Position numbers and translations under genes: made by a program. This document shows positions 1 to 13,000 of a DNA stretch of 64,000 nt, one piece after another. The number at the start of each line of letters is the position of its first letter. The stretch's first letter is position 1. The DNA comes from Serilophus lunatus (lineage: Eukaryota; Chordata; Aves; Passeriformes; Eurylaimidae), in assembly GCA_013399895.1 (NCBI GenBank), contig VXBA01001420.1, forward strand, positions 1,842,913 to 1,906,912. The letters are read 5' to 3'. Under the pieces are notes generated by a model. That model was not told where the DNA came from. It worked only from the letters and a program-made list of their open reading frames with translations, and made no database searches.

Positions 1-906
1 ACTCTAATATTTTGGAGTATTTTCAGCACCTTTATACAGTTTTTTCAGGACTTGAAAGGATAAAGGTGAAAATAAGAGGGTGGAGTGGCAGCCCCTGTGA
101 GGCAGCAGCATCACATGTGCTGTAGCTTGGTTTTCTCAAACATGTTTAAGGTTTCATTGAAGGAAAGAATGTTCTTTGCTTCCACTGAAAACTGTGTGCA
201 AATCTGTACTAAATAAGAATGGAGTAAATTATTTGTATTTTTGTTTTTACACATTTCTGCGTATTTTTCTTGAAAATTGCATTTTTCAGTCTTAGTAGCC
301 ACACTCTGTTCTTGCTGCTTTGACACCTTAATTCAAAGTGGCTGCAGAGAATCCCACCTGAGGAAACAAACAGTTTCTAAACGTTTTTCTTTTCAGATTA
401 GTAAAGAGCAATGGAATAGTTTTGAAACAAGCAATTTGCTCAGGTAGACAACAAAAATACCTCATGAAAAGCTTTGTAGAAGAAGAAAATCACCTTTTTT
501 CTTTGTAAAGACATTTATTTATCCCAAAGAATTATGTTATGAAATCTAGCAACTCATGAAAAAGAAAGTATTATTTGTAGGTCTCCACTTTTCCAGTGAC
601 CAGCTAAATCTACAGACAGTAGAATAGTGGAACAGTGGAATAATCTTCCACAGAGTCAGAAATATGCTGTAATTCATGTTATCATAGTACCTTCTTGAGT
701 TACATGTTTCAAAAATGTATTTTAGACTTCAGCAGCTTTTTAATTCTGATGCAAATTCTCCTGTTGAATTTATGAATTCACTTAAACCAAATTATAGTCA
801 CTGAAAATAATTCAGCTGTTGGTAACACCAGTTTTTGAGCACTAATGATTGCAGGTTGTATGAAATCCTCCTCCATGTAAGTCTGTGTTCATCTGTTGTA
901 AACTTA

Positions 907-930
907 ATTGTGAAGTTATTACCTCACAAT
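907..930. repeat. Imperfect 24-bp palindrome
   Basis: Arms ATTGTGAAGTTA and TTACCTCACAAT pair at 10 of 12 positions. This is why both strands translate locally to the same CEVITSQ string. Confidence 0.75.
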
Positions 931-2541
931 GTAATGAAATGAATAAAAAAACCACAGGGCAATTCTGCACAGAGCAGTGTCCCAGAGAGTTTTTATCACT
1001 GGTGCTGGGAGTATGTTTTATAAAATTTTGTGAATTTGGGGAAGAAATTGGAGGAGCTATTTTGCTTGGAGTTCTTGAACTTTGTTTAGTATCATTAATG
1101 CTGTACTTTTTTAAAAAAAAAATCTTCATTTGGAACCACTTATTTAATGGAAATTTACTGAAATCCAGATACCCAACCAGAAAATTCTTAGGAAGGTAAA
1201 CTGTGTATACTTCTGGAAACAGAGAAAGGTGGTTTTAATATTTGATCACTTAGTATTTTTAAGAGCCACACATACTTCTAGACAAGAATATGCAGAAATA
1301 CTTTGCTTTTTATTAGCCTGGAGCAAAAAACAAAATGGTTTTGGTGAAAGTGGAATCCTGGATGTCCTGGAGATGGGCAACAACAGGGTAAGCTGAAGAC
1401 CTCAAGGGATGATTAAAGAAACATTCTAAAAACAAAGCAATTCTTAATATAATGTAAGCTTTTGAGAAGACTCCATGTAGTAAAAGCTATTGAAAATACT
1501 ATCATTAAAAAAGGGGCATTTGCTAAATATAACATTGATTTAAACTAACATTGAGGAACAGATTGCAATTTCCTCTATTGGTATTGGGTGGCTTCCTGTA
1601 AGACCTTCCAATTATTATTTCCTTTCAGAGGGAGAAATACATTTTTACAGAAACCAACTGGCTCTCTGAGAAGTTTTGGATTTAGGCAGTAAAGTGATAT
1701 CCAGATGTGGATGCCATAATATATGATTTTGATGTTAATTCAAATTCCTGACTCTCTTTGCTAGTTAAAGGTTTCTGAGTTCTTGTTATTGCACAATGGT
1801 ATCCATCTCCTTCATCTTGGTATTTTTTCCAAGTAGTATCTTAAACATTAATCAAAGAGAATAAATGAAACTTTTAAGAACATTTTGCTTCTTTTGACAA
1901 CCTAAAAACCGAATCTGACAACACTTTTTGGCTTCAGGCGGCCTCAGTTTGCGTCAGTTTGAGACAAACACTTAAAATACTTGGCACTCTGTGTTAGACC
2001 CTGCTTTGTCTGGGCCCAAGGGCAAGTCAAACTTACTGTCACTCATAAAATCAGGATGAAATTTTGGCTCAGCACATTCCTTTCTTGTGGCTGGTAAGGT
2101 GACCACTTTGGGTGCCACGGAGTTGCAATGTCTCGTGGCAGAGCCAGAAGCAGGAGTGGTCTGATCCCAAAAACTCAGCTCATCCTTCAGTGCCATATAA
2201 ATATCTTTGTTCTGAACTTCCCAGGACTTGCATCCTTTGGAGCAGAGCCCAGGGACAGAGGTGGGGCTGGCATGGGCCAAACCCCACAGCTCTCCCTGGT
2301 CCCTGTGCTGTGCCTCACCTGGGATGTGCACACACCTCAGAGATCAGCATCCATTGGTTCAGACCATAGGATTAATTGGGCGCAAATGTTTGGAAAAGCT
2401 GCTTAAGTTGCCATGGCTGTTATTCCATTTGTAATGCTTTAGGCTGGGATTGCAGAAGGCTCCCTTCAGGAAGGGGTTGGGAGTATCTGCAGGAGCTTCG
2501 TTGGTCACTCAAGTGTGATGTGAACTTATTAAAGCTCCAGC

Positions 2542-2563
2542 TTTAATTTAGGTTTAATTTAGG
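2542..2563 (+). repeat. Perfect 11-bp tandem duplication
   Basis: Two adjacent copies of tttaatttagg. Confidence 0.8.
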
Positions 2564-5500
2564 TTTCTTGCATCCCAAGAGGGATCTACCCACAACAACC
2601 TGGAGCTCAATCCACCCAAAAGGTCAGGGAATTTACTCAGTTTCTCTGCTGCCTTGGGCTACTAGCTGGACTGGGCACCAGCATGAAGCTGGTGGCATTG
2701 TAGAGATACCTTGAGGTTATTTGTGAAATCCCAGCCTTAGTTGTTTGGGGGTTTTTTATGAAATCCTTTTGGATGCTGGGATGGAAAGTACAAAAGAGTT
2801 CCTTGGATTGAGAACTGCAAAACACATTCAGAGCATTTCAATGTTGAAGTTCATGGCCAAGTGGGGACTCCACATCAAAAACTAGATTCTGGAAAGAAAT
2901 GGATGATGGAGAACATACAGTGACAAACCCACAACAGAAAAGGGGGAAAATGGTACTTTTTTGCCAGATGAACCACATTTGTTGTTTGGCTCCTATTACA
3001 GATTCTAGGATTCTGTTATATCCCTGAATTAACACCAAAATTTCATTAGCAAAACATGGTTGGAAGATGACATATTTCAACACACTGTTTGTCAGCCAGC
3101 CTATGATCAGATTAATTCTGTTAATAAATAAGACTTAAAAGATTTCTAGGAAAGAATGTCCTATAATAATGTTCCCCTTTGTGTGAAAAATTTTGAAACA
3201 GTTGTCTTTCTTGGTTATGTTTAAAAATGTTGAGAGGGGGGAAAAAAAGTCAAAGTGCCATAGGAGAACAAAGGAGAAAACTTCTGGCTTTAAGTTTTCT
3301 GGGCCTATGTGGGCATTGAGTATTCTTAACATCCACATATATTTCTATTCTAACGATGCTGTTGTATCTTGGAGGAAAAAGGATAATTTCCTCTCTGCAA
3401 AGTACTGAGGGTTTGATCAATAGAGTGAATTTCCTCCATGCAACTATAAAAAATACTCACTCTGCTCTAATTGGGCTCGAGACAGTCCTTGTGTGAGGCA
3501 CTGGATTTTCTTTTATTCTGGAATAGTCTTTCCACGGGGGGGTTTTGCATTGATATCCCTCTAGTTTGGATGTCACTCAGAGAGTGTGTGGTCTCTTGGG
3601 GTTGCTGCTCGTCACCCCCATGGGTCTCCAGCCCACCTTTGTGCTCTGTCCTGGCAGTGTCCTTCCTGTTTGACCTGCATAATCCCCTTCCCTTCCATGT
3701 TTGCTCCTTGCTAAAAGTAAAACAAATGATTTGAGACCTTGAGATGATTTAAAGCATTCAGAACATTTCTCTAAGGCACCCAATGTCTTTGTTTCCAGAA
3801 AGTCAAAATATACTGAGGGTATTTACAAATGTCTCTGTCAGAAAAACTGTGTTTTTAAAAATTCAGTGCACAAGCTCATTGTGAGTGTGGTTGTATTTCA
3901 TTATCAGCCGTGTTTATTAGCAAATTCCACTTGTAACTACAAATAATATTTTGTGTTAAAAGCAAAGGCCCATCAGAGCTATGGGAACATTGACTGAGTG
4001 ACTGCAGCCCTACAGTGGTATTTAATCTATTGTCCTCAAAACACTTTTTGGAACACCAGCATTGCACTGCAAGACCTCCTGTTGAGGTTAGTAAGAAATA
4101 AATGATTCCAATTTATTGGTTTAAAAGTTCCTTCAAGCAAAGGTAAATCTCAGTGGTTTAGGTGCCCTTATTAAGGGAAGAGAGGCATCAGAGAGCACAC
4201 AACCAAAACTGAGCTCATCTAGAGAAGAATTTTTGGTCCTGCCTTACAAGTGAGACAGTGGTGGGTAAAACCTTGACCTTGTGCAAGGTCTGTGGCAAAG
4301 ACTGAAGTTAAGACTGTAAGGCCTGGTGGTTCAGAAGGCTGTGACCCTGTGGCACTGATAGCACAGAAAACATTAGTTAGGGAAAAGAAAAAAACCTGAA
4401 AGCTTACTGTAAACTGTAAATGAAAATGTAAGATTTAGGGTAAAGTGAAGAGAGAATATAATATCTCAAGGACATTTTAAGGGAGTCTTGACTTGCTCTG
4501 TTCCCCAGCATACACTGAGGCAGCAGCTTTAACTGCTACAACCTTGACTACTGTTGAATAGCTGCAGAATAAACTTCTGTCAATAGACTGACATTATTTA
4601 CAAGCTTTTAAAAAATGTTTTATTGCATTTGTATTTTTTAGCTGACAGTGCCTGGAAAAAGGAGGTCAGCATTTCACTGTTGGCACTGACTCATGTCTTG
4701 TAAGACATCTGGTCAGAACATGCACCACTGCTGGTGATGGTTCAATGGCCCCAGACGAGCCAAGATCTGTCAGTCAGCGAAGGGCCTCAGAGATGTGTGT
4801 GTCACAAAGCTCTCCAGAGGGACCTCAAATCCTTCTAATTGCTTTTGTGGCTAAACATTACCATGATAAACCACTTGGCATGGTGAAAAGAAAGAGTTGT
4901 AAGGGACCATCTCGATGTTAAATACGTGGTGGAGTCCTTTTTCATGGATCTTTATTTCTTTGTGACTGACTTCAGTCTATAATAATACAAATAACTCTGC
5001 AATGTCTTTTATTAGCAGGGAATTACAAGGCACCAACACTTGTACCTTAGCTTTGTAAAGCAGACATTAAAATTTGCCAGGCAAATGACATTATCTTGTT
5101 CATAATTTCCTATATTCTGTTTGATCAGCAAAGGAAGTCATGTCTTCCAAAAGAACAGGTAAATGAAATCTGTAGGTCTTTCATGGCTTTGCCTTCTCTT
5201 TTACATGGGGTCCAACCTCTGTAGCACCTGTTTTTCACAGCTTTTGTTGATGTGAAAAGTAGTTTCAACCAAATTCTGTCCATTGGAGAAATGAGGGTTT
5301 GGCCCTGAGGTTTTCATCTCTTGCTTATGCTCTGTCTCTTGATTCCATTGCAGTGTTATCTTTAAAAGCCTTTGTTGACACATCCATTATAAATGATAAT
5401 TAAAACAGGCTGACTTTTATGTTAAAGTTAGATAGTTATTGATCAGAACCAAAGGTCTGATTTTAAAAACTCTTCTTTTCAAAACCATATCTCTTTTTCT

Positions 5501-8500
5501 GTTGCCACAGAAATTATTTCATTGTCTGAAGCATAGTACCTTCTCTTCAGAATTGCAGGGTTTCAGATGTTTGGCCAGCCAGGCAATCTGAGTGCCTGAG
5601 CATCTGTAAGTACTTTATAATATCTTTGACATGCTTTGTGAGACAAAGAATTGAGTCATCTTTTTTTTTTTCCTGCAGCAAGCTTTGCACTCTGGCATTT
5701 TTCTTGACTTTTCATGTCTCAACACATTGAAGAACTTACCATGGCCAACAGCAAAATCAGACTTACAAGTTTTATAAAAGACTAGAGCTAGTGCCTGCCT
5801 ATTCTTCTGAACTGCAGTCCAGGTTTATCTGACAGCTTTAAAAGTTGGTATTTTTACTTTTTCCCACATCATTATTGTTGTCCTCAGTATTTTTATTTTC
5901 CCTCCAGAAGGCACTTTGCTGCATGAAGTCCTTTTTATTCCTTTCTAGCCCCAGAAGGGATGCCACCTGTCTCCAAATTATGGAATTAAAGTTTCTATAA
6001 ATGCATAATAAAATATAAAGTCACATATAGCTGAACTGTTCTTTAATGATGTGTGGACTGCACTATTTTTGCACTGGAAAAATGGCAAAAAAAATAATTC
6101 AAAACCAGCCATTGAATTCACTGCTTTTAATTGACAAGACAGGAGTAATCACACTGGGAAAGGTTCTGGGTGATTAGAAAGATGCAGAGAAAACACTCCT
6201 ATTAGTAGGTATTAAGTAATACTGATATAAGCCCACAGAGCTTGTAAAGAAGGGCAGACAATATTTATAACTGCGGTGTAAGAAAATGGAAATGAGCTTT
6301 TTTTAAGGCTGCTGTGATGCTTAGAATTTACTGCTGCATTTCAGAGACCTTTTACTCTCCAAAGAGCACAGAGATTTTTATGTGGAGGAGAAAGTGGTGC
6401 TTAAAGAGACAGAGCTGGGGAGATACCCAGAAGTTGGGAGGCAGAGTGCCTGGGAGGAAGAGCCTGTGCTCCAAAGCCTGTGACTTTACTGGAGGGGAAA
6501 AAAAGATAAAGATAAAAACAAGTGTCTAATGTCATCCAAAGACAGGGCATCTGTAAAACAGTCTGTGCATGGGGCTGTGTAGGCTTTCCAAGGGCTGTTC
6601 TTTGTTCCAGTTCCAGGGAGTTCCTGGAACACAGCCTCCTTCCCTGCTCCTGGAACAGCCTTGACTGCAGGGCTGCTCCAGCCGTGGAGGTGGAAACACA
6701 ATATGTGTGAACTATATATTCAGCCAACAAAAGATTGCTGGGGAAAAAGGACGTCTTCAAAGCAAACCTTCCATAGGCCACAAACATTTATAACTCTGCA
6801 GTAAAGATTTTTAAAGCCTGGCACAGCAGTGTAAGTTGCAGGGTTTGGCAAACAGAGGTTTGGGGATGTGGAGCTGCCCTATTATCAACATCTATTTCCC
6901 TTAGATATCTTCCTTACAGCATGGCTCATCCCAGGAGTGGGCTGAAATAGCTTCAGATTGCCCTGGCTGATCCCACTGTGCCTACACAACTTCCAGTGTT
7001 TGTGTCAACCTTTTTTTTTTTCTTTGCAAAACTTTATGCTCTGCTATAGGCTGCTTTTGGTTTTGTGCTAATCATGCTGCTGGTTGCTGCAAGGATATCA
7101 GCAGGAGAGAGTCGCTGAGGATTTCAGCTTTATGCATTAAAATGCTCTTGCCAAAATGAGTGTTGACTTTAGAAATCTTCAGATTCCATTTAGAACTTTC
7201 TGCTGGCCCTCCAGCTTTATATGTAACTGAAACTCAAGAAGATCAAATACCAGAGTGTTTTTTAAAAAAATGACTGGCTAACACTTTTGAATGGCAGATC
7301 ACAGGGAAATAGAAATATCTTTGTTAAACTTAACCATTTTCATAATATCTGGGCTTTTCTTAAGTGTAACAAGAGAAACTTGGTGAATGTGATACCTGTG
7401 CATGGTAACTACCAATATTTAAAGGCAAGGCAGCAGAAGTATCAAGTGGTCAGTAGCTCTCTTAGAGTTTTTTAAAAGCATTGCCTTAATTTTCTATAAC
7501 TGGAGTGGGGTTTTTTCCATGCAAAATGAAAATACCTATTGTTTTCTTAGCATTAAAAGATTAGTTACAAAGAGCTACTAAAGGAAAGCAGCCAGAGCTG
7601 CCATATTTCTGCCACTTTCTTGCGTCAGTGGAGTTGAGAATAAAAGAACTTTCCAAGTTACAGTTCTGTACTTGAAAAGGAAAAAAGTATGCGGCGACTT
7701 TTATCTGTGTATTCAGGAGATCAGATGGCAAACTCACCCTGAGAGCTGAGCAGGGGAGCAGCTTCTGCCTTTCTCAGAAAGCCTGGAGTGTGAAACAGCA
7801 CCGAGTACGACATCAAAAGGTACAAATACGCGCCGAGTGTAAAGTTTGGGCTTTTCAAAACATCTCTCTAATTAGCACAACTTGGCTATTTGTGAGTCCC
7901 AGCTCTGACTTTCTCACAGTTGTGTGCTCAGCAGAAGTGGCTTTTTCATCTCATGAATTTGTGTAAAAGGTTAAACCTACAAATGCTGTCACCAAACCTG
8001 ACCCGTCGGATCCTTGATACAAACCTATCCCGTTTCCTTCCAGCATCAATCTCCCCATTGTGCCTTACTAGAAAATGTGAGATGTAGCTCTTAGCCAGTT
8101 TCTTTCTCTAGAAGAACGAGATTGTTTTAATTGAATGTTATTATCAGCCAGTTCTTGTGGTTTGACGTGGATTCAAAGTGAAGCTGTTCATCTGCTTAAG
8201 GAATGCGTAGGCACTAACAGAATTACCTCAGTGAGTTTTAGGATGCCTCCATCCTCAGGGAAATGGGTTTGACTTGCCCTTCAGTGGAAATTTTGTGTAC
8301 TATTGGCAGCCACAATAGCCCAGGACTCCAGCAGCAGAAGAAAGTCTATTCTGTGTATCATACTCTGCTCCTTTTCCCATTGCAATCTGTGTAGTGAATA
8401 TTTCCTGTTAGTACACCTTGTTGCCTTGCAGCTAAAGGAACCTGTCTCTGTGTTCATACAGTACATGTGTATATAAAAAGGTGGAAAATTAGACTAGTTT

Positions 8501-10010
8501 TATTGAAAACAAACTTTATTCTTTGAGCCTTTTGCATGTGCATACTGCATTTAATGTGTCTACTCCATATTGCACTGGAGTGGGGGATGCCTTTCCTGGG
8601 GGTAGTTTATTGTTGCTGATTTATGCACCATTTTGTGTTGATTCTCTTCACTGATGAACAAGATTTGATACAGTAAGTATTTTTTGGAAACATGGATGAA
8701 GAAAACTGAGGACTTGAGGTTGAAGCTTGTAGGGAAGATTGGGAACCTCAAGGCTGAAGCATTTTCTGAAGAGTTTCTGTGCAGGCATCAGCAGTTTTGT
8801 ATCTTTGGCTGCTTCAGAAAGCCTGACTGTTTTATGGAGCAGAGAGAGTTCACCTGTTTTCCTCTTCAGGGGTCTGTCTATGAAATTTATTTGCAGGAAA
8901 CTGAAAAAAGTGTCATCTACAGGATAAAATTTAGGACTTTAAATGAACTTCTTGGCAACATCCCCTCCAAAACTGCCAGATAACAGAGGACTGGAAGAGC
9001 AGTAATGCTGGGATGAGTCAAGCACATCAAAAGCCTTACCCCTCCAACACAACCACTTTTTGACTTCTTCTGTTACTAAAACTCTGCCTGCTTATTTTTA
9101 GTTTAAGCTTTCACAGCATTGAAATTAATAACTTCAATTAAATCAATATGATTTAATAATAAGAAACCAAATTCTTCAGCACTGATGCACATGTATGAAT
9201 CTAATCCCTGATACAACACAGAGTCATCTGCAATGGTGTTGGAACTGCCTTCACCAGCCTGGACAACCAACTGGGAGACCACAGGTTTGTGTTTCTGGTG
9301 TTGAATATGTCTCCTGCACTTGGCACCTCAAGACAAATATATCCTCAGTGAAAACCCCAGATTCCCAATTATGAAGAATTCATTAAGATTTGCTGAAGTT
9401 CAAAGCAAAAAGACCAGTTCCTCACAGGTCAGGGCAGCTCTTCTAATGGTTCCTGCTTTGCCTCCAGCAGCATCTCATCTCCAGAACCTGTTTATTTTTC
9501 TGCCAGGGCTGTTGGCAGGTGAGTAGAGTCACATCAGATCATCTCACTTGTATTTTATGCTGGAAACCTATGCCCTGAATATGCCATTTTCCTGGCCCAG
9601 CATGGCATGAGATCACGGATTTCAAACCAGTCCATGTTGGCCTTAGAAGACAAAAACATGCAATGCCCCGTTCACTTCCCTTTTGAGATCTGCCAGGAAG
9701 TCCCAGCTCAGTTTTGCCCTGGGGTTTTGCTCTCTTACAATTTAGACCATCTCAGAGGAATAACACTCGGTGTGGGGAGGAAGGAGAGCATCACTCATCA
9801 TGTCCTGAAAGCAAGTCAGAGCATTTGTGAAACAAAAAGGAGTGAATGCAAGTTCTTCTAGAACCGGATCGGGGGAAAACAAACCAGTCCCTTTTCCAGG
9901 GAAATAATTAGTTAGGACATGTCAGCACCTAAACTTCAAGCAGATATCCTGTGGTTTGGGAAAACAGCATTTGTGCATTTGCCAAATAGGCAGCAGTACT
10001 AGTTCAGAAT

Positions 10011-10072
10011 TCACAGACTCATGGAATCATTAAGGTTGGAAAATACCTCTAAGATCATGGAGTGCAACCACT
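10011..10072 (-). mobile_element. CR1 LINE 3'-end fragment
   Basis: Reads tcacagactcatggaatcat, then taaggttggaaaatacctct and aagatcatggagtgcaacca. This is the reverse complement of the CR1 3' terminus, so the insertion is on the minus strand. Short and diverged. Confidence 0.75.
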
Positions 10073-13000
10073 GTCTCAGGAGCACAACTTTCCTTTCCAT
10101 AGAAGGTTGTTCTCTCTCTATTAGAATTGTTGAAAAGGCCTTAAATCCTGAAGTGCTTTAATGTTTTTCCTTTCTGTTTTCTACGTGAGTGCCCAGGGTC
10201 TTCCAGGAGTTCCCACCTGTGGTACCATGGCCCGGCTTGGCCTTTTCATTCCTGTTGCCAGTGTGACTCCGTTCTCACCTGCTCCCAGCCTTCCACCACC
10301 AGGATCTGACCTGGAGGGGTCCAGGAAGAGGATGATGCCCACTCAGAGAGGGATGATGCCCACAGAGAGTGTCTGACCCACTGCACCCCCACCAGGAGCC
10401 CTGGGTACTCTCCCTGCTCTGCTGTATTCCAACTTTTTTGTGTAAGAAAGGGTGAAAGTTCAACCAAGGAAACTAAACATGAAAAGTGAGTTTGTTTGCT
10501 TACTGAGAAGCCCGGGAGTGGCAGAATGGAGCTGGATAAATAAAAATTCTACCAAACGTTAGATACCTGCAGGAACACCTGCCCCACTGGGCCAAGCCAG
10601 AACTCTGCAGGCAGCTGGAAGGAGAAACCTAAGATGTGTGGGACTGAGCTCCTCTCCTGCCTGTGCATTTTCATGTAAGACTTTTCTGCCACAACAGAAA
10701 GATCCACTATCTAAATTAGCAGAATCTTAGCTCAAAACTGGGTTTAAACAGACTTGACCAAAAAAAAAAATCAGGACTCCATTGAAGTCAGATCTGCTTT
10801 TTCACAACTGTGATAAGAGCTTTTGACATCCCAGTAAAACTATATCTGAGACACAGCAATAGTTTTGGTGAGTTTTTCCCTCTCCCTTTTTGGACTGTAT
10901 TGGTGAAATTATCAGTGTCAGAAGATCCAGCTGTTTGTTCCAAGTGCAGACAGTTGCCTGCTGCAGTGTTCCTATCAGGATTCTCTCTCAGGAATCCTCA
11001 GTCTGATCTTGCCAGTGCTTGGAGGGGCCCAAATCTTCTGGAATTTTGTCCAACACACATCAGTCTTCAGAGGTACAGTAAGTGTGGCTTGAACATTTAA
11101 ACAACTTTTTTAAGGGAAGCATAGACAATAAATTTAAAATAGAGAAGTTCTGAATTTTTTATTCAACTATGAAGGTTACATTAGAGCTAAAGCAATAGGG
11201 TGGTAAGGAGTCCCAGAAATAAGTTGTAGAGGAATTAGAGTAAAATGTTTCATATAAAATGCTAGCAGAAACATTTAAATAGGTCATGGAGCCTGACATT
11301 GTTCCTTGCTATGTGAGTATATGTCTATCTAAAATATTCTGTACTAGTTTTGTAGAGCTCTAAAATGGAAGGAAAAACTTCCTGAAGAAGCTGAAATAGA
11401 TCTTACCCATGTCTAATTTTGAAAAAAAAAATAAAGAAGAATTTAAAGGATTTTAGAACTGTTTAGAAACATTGGCATTATGACAGCAAGAATCTCTGTC
11501 ATAACGTCATACGATTACCAAGATCAGAAACATTCTGGGATGTTCTGATCAGTTATGTTAATGCCTCTTTTAAAAAGTATAAAGCTAATGCTCTATATCA
11601 AGTATAAAATAGATACTTGAAAAACAGTTTTGGTTTTCCTCAGGCAAGTGAGATTAGAGTTTCGTAATCTGTTTGACCAGCTGCAGAGGACGTTCTGTTT
11701 CATTTTTTCTTTTTAAGTAAATGAGCTTCATCTCAACATGATTAAAAAATAAAAAAATAAAACAGGAGCTTCAAAAGTGCTCAGTTTTAACACACACTTT
11801 TAAATAGGAGCAACTGCATTGTCATGTCTTGTTGCAAATGTAATTGGGTTGCAGGTCATTAAAGACTTTGAATACAAGAATTTCCAGGTTTCCAACTGTG
11901 CATCCTGCCCTGTCAAGAATCATCCCATTTTTGGCTTCCAGACATAATTTTAGCAGATATTTGCTGCCTCTCACATCTTACATGTGTTGAGTGTGCAGGC
12001 ACAGCTGAGTCAAGCTCACTCTTGTTCAGTTCAAAAAGCAGTGGTTTGCCTTGCAAGTTAATGTTGTTGATTAAGGTGACTTTGAAAGGTAGGAAGGCAT
12101 TATTAGATTTCTTTTTGTGTGCCTGTGTGCAAGAGAATGTGTGTTATTTCATATAATGGGAGAATTCCAGCAATATTGAGCACTTGATTGCACAAAATAA
12201 GTAGTTTTTCTTTCGTTCTTACTGGGAATCAGCTTAACCTATTGGTTAGAAATATCTGTGCCTTTCATATTTCCTTTTTAAAAGAGCATAACAAAATAAG
12301 AGGCTTTGTAAAGCCTGTTAGAAATGTTTGTATTTCCAGGTCTTCGTGTCCCTGTGACAAGGAATGCATTTCGAGTAGACCTTTGCAGAGCACCAGGGGT
12401 CTGCTGGAACCTCTGGCTCCAGGTGTAAAGTATCTGAACACCCACTTAAAGTGGCAGTTTGGTGATAAACTTGGTTGGGAATGAAGCCCTGGGCAGTGAG
12501 AAGATTGCCCTGCTCAGTGAACGTTTGATAAATCTGCTTTATCATGAGTCTAAATCATTGCAGGAAATTCTGCTGGAACCCCTGATGTTTGTTTTTGCAG
12601 AACTGTTAAAAATATAACAAGCAACAAACCCAGATGTTTCACCAGTTAATTTGTATTCACAATAGCAGTTTTTTAGCATTGACATGATGTTTTAGACATT
12701 CCTACGACAGAGCATCAAAATTTCAAGAAGTTGTCTCAAAATGCTGAAGCCAACATTGGGTCTTCACAGGAAATCTGCTCAGAGACTGGCAGCCTCCTTG
12801 CTGCTCTCTTTGATTGCAAAGTGTTTAATAAAAAGCAAATTAGGAAACGCAAATTGTCTCGCCGATCAATCAGGCGCGGCAGTTTCGCCTGCTCAGCGCT
12901 ATCTGTCAGACATTAACCTGATGGGGAATGTTGTATTTTGTATAATAGTCTCAAAATCAGACTGAAAGGTTGACTTTAAAAATACCTGATGTATTTTGTG

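Larger units (their letters stand above)
1..10010. other. Non-coding AT-rich sequence, no gene supported
   Basis: No repeat family is recognised here and no reading frame looks coding. Notable items are a near-palindrome at 907-930, a splice-flanked open segment at 1317-1387, an 11-bp tandem duplication at 2542-2563, a very strong isolated acceptor and donor pair at 5511-5605 whose frames all contain stops, and a CpG-bearing patch at 7690-7845. The segment is probably intron or upstream flank of the coiled-coil gene. Confidence 0.5.

Noticed and set aside
885..1199. 104-codon frame with a hydrophobic stretch, superficially like the last membrane segment of a tetraspanin
   Set aside because: T-rich DNA readily encodes hydrophobic runs. 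No tetraspanin CCG motif or other conserved residues are present and the frame overlaps a palindrome.
5511..5605. 95-nt segment with an excellent acceptor (tttttctgttgccacag) and donor GTAAGT
   Set aside because: All three frames contain stops, so it is not a protein-coding internal exon. A non-coding transcript exon remains possible.
9471..9518. 48-nt segment between gcctccagcag and CAG|GTGAGT
   Set aside because: Good splice sites, but all frames are open and none gives a convincing peptide. Too short to judge.
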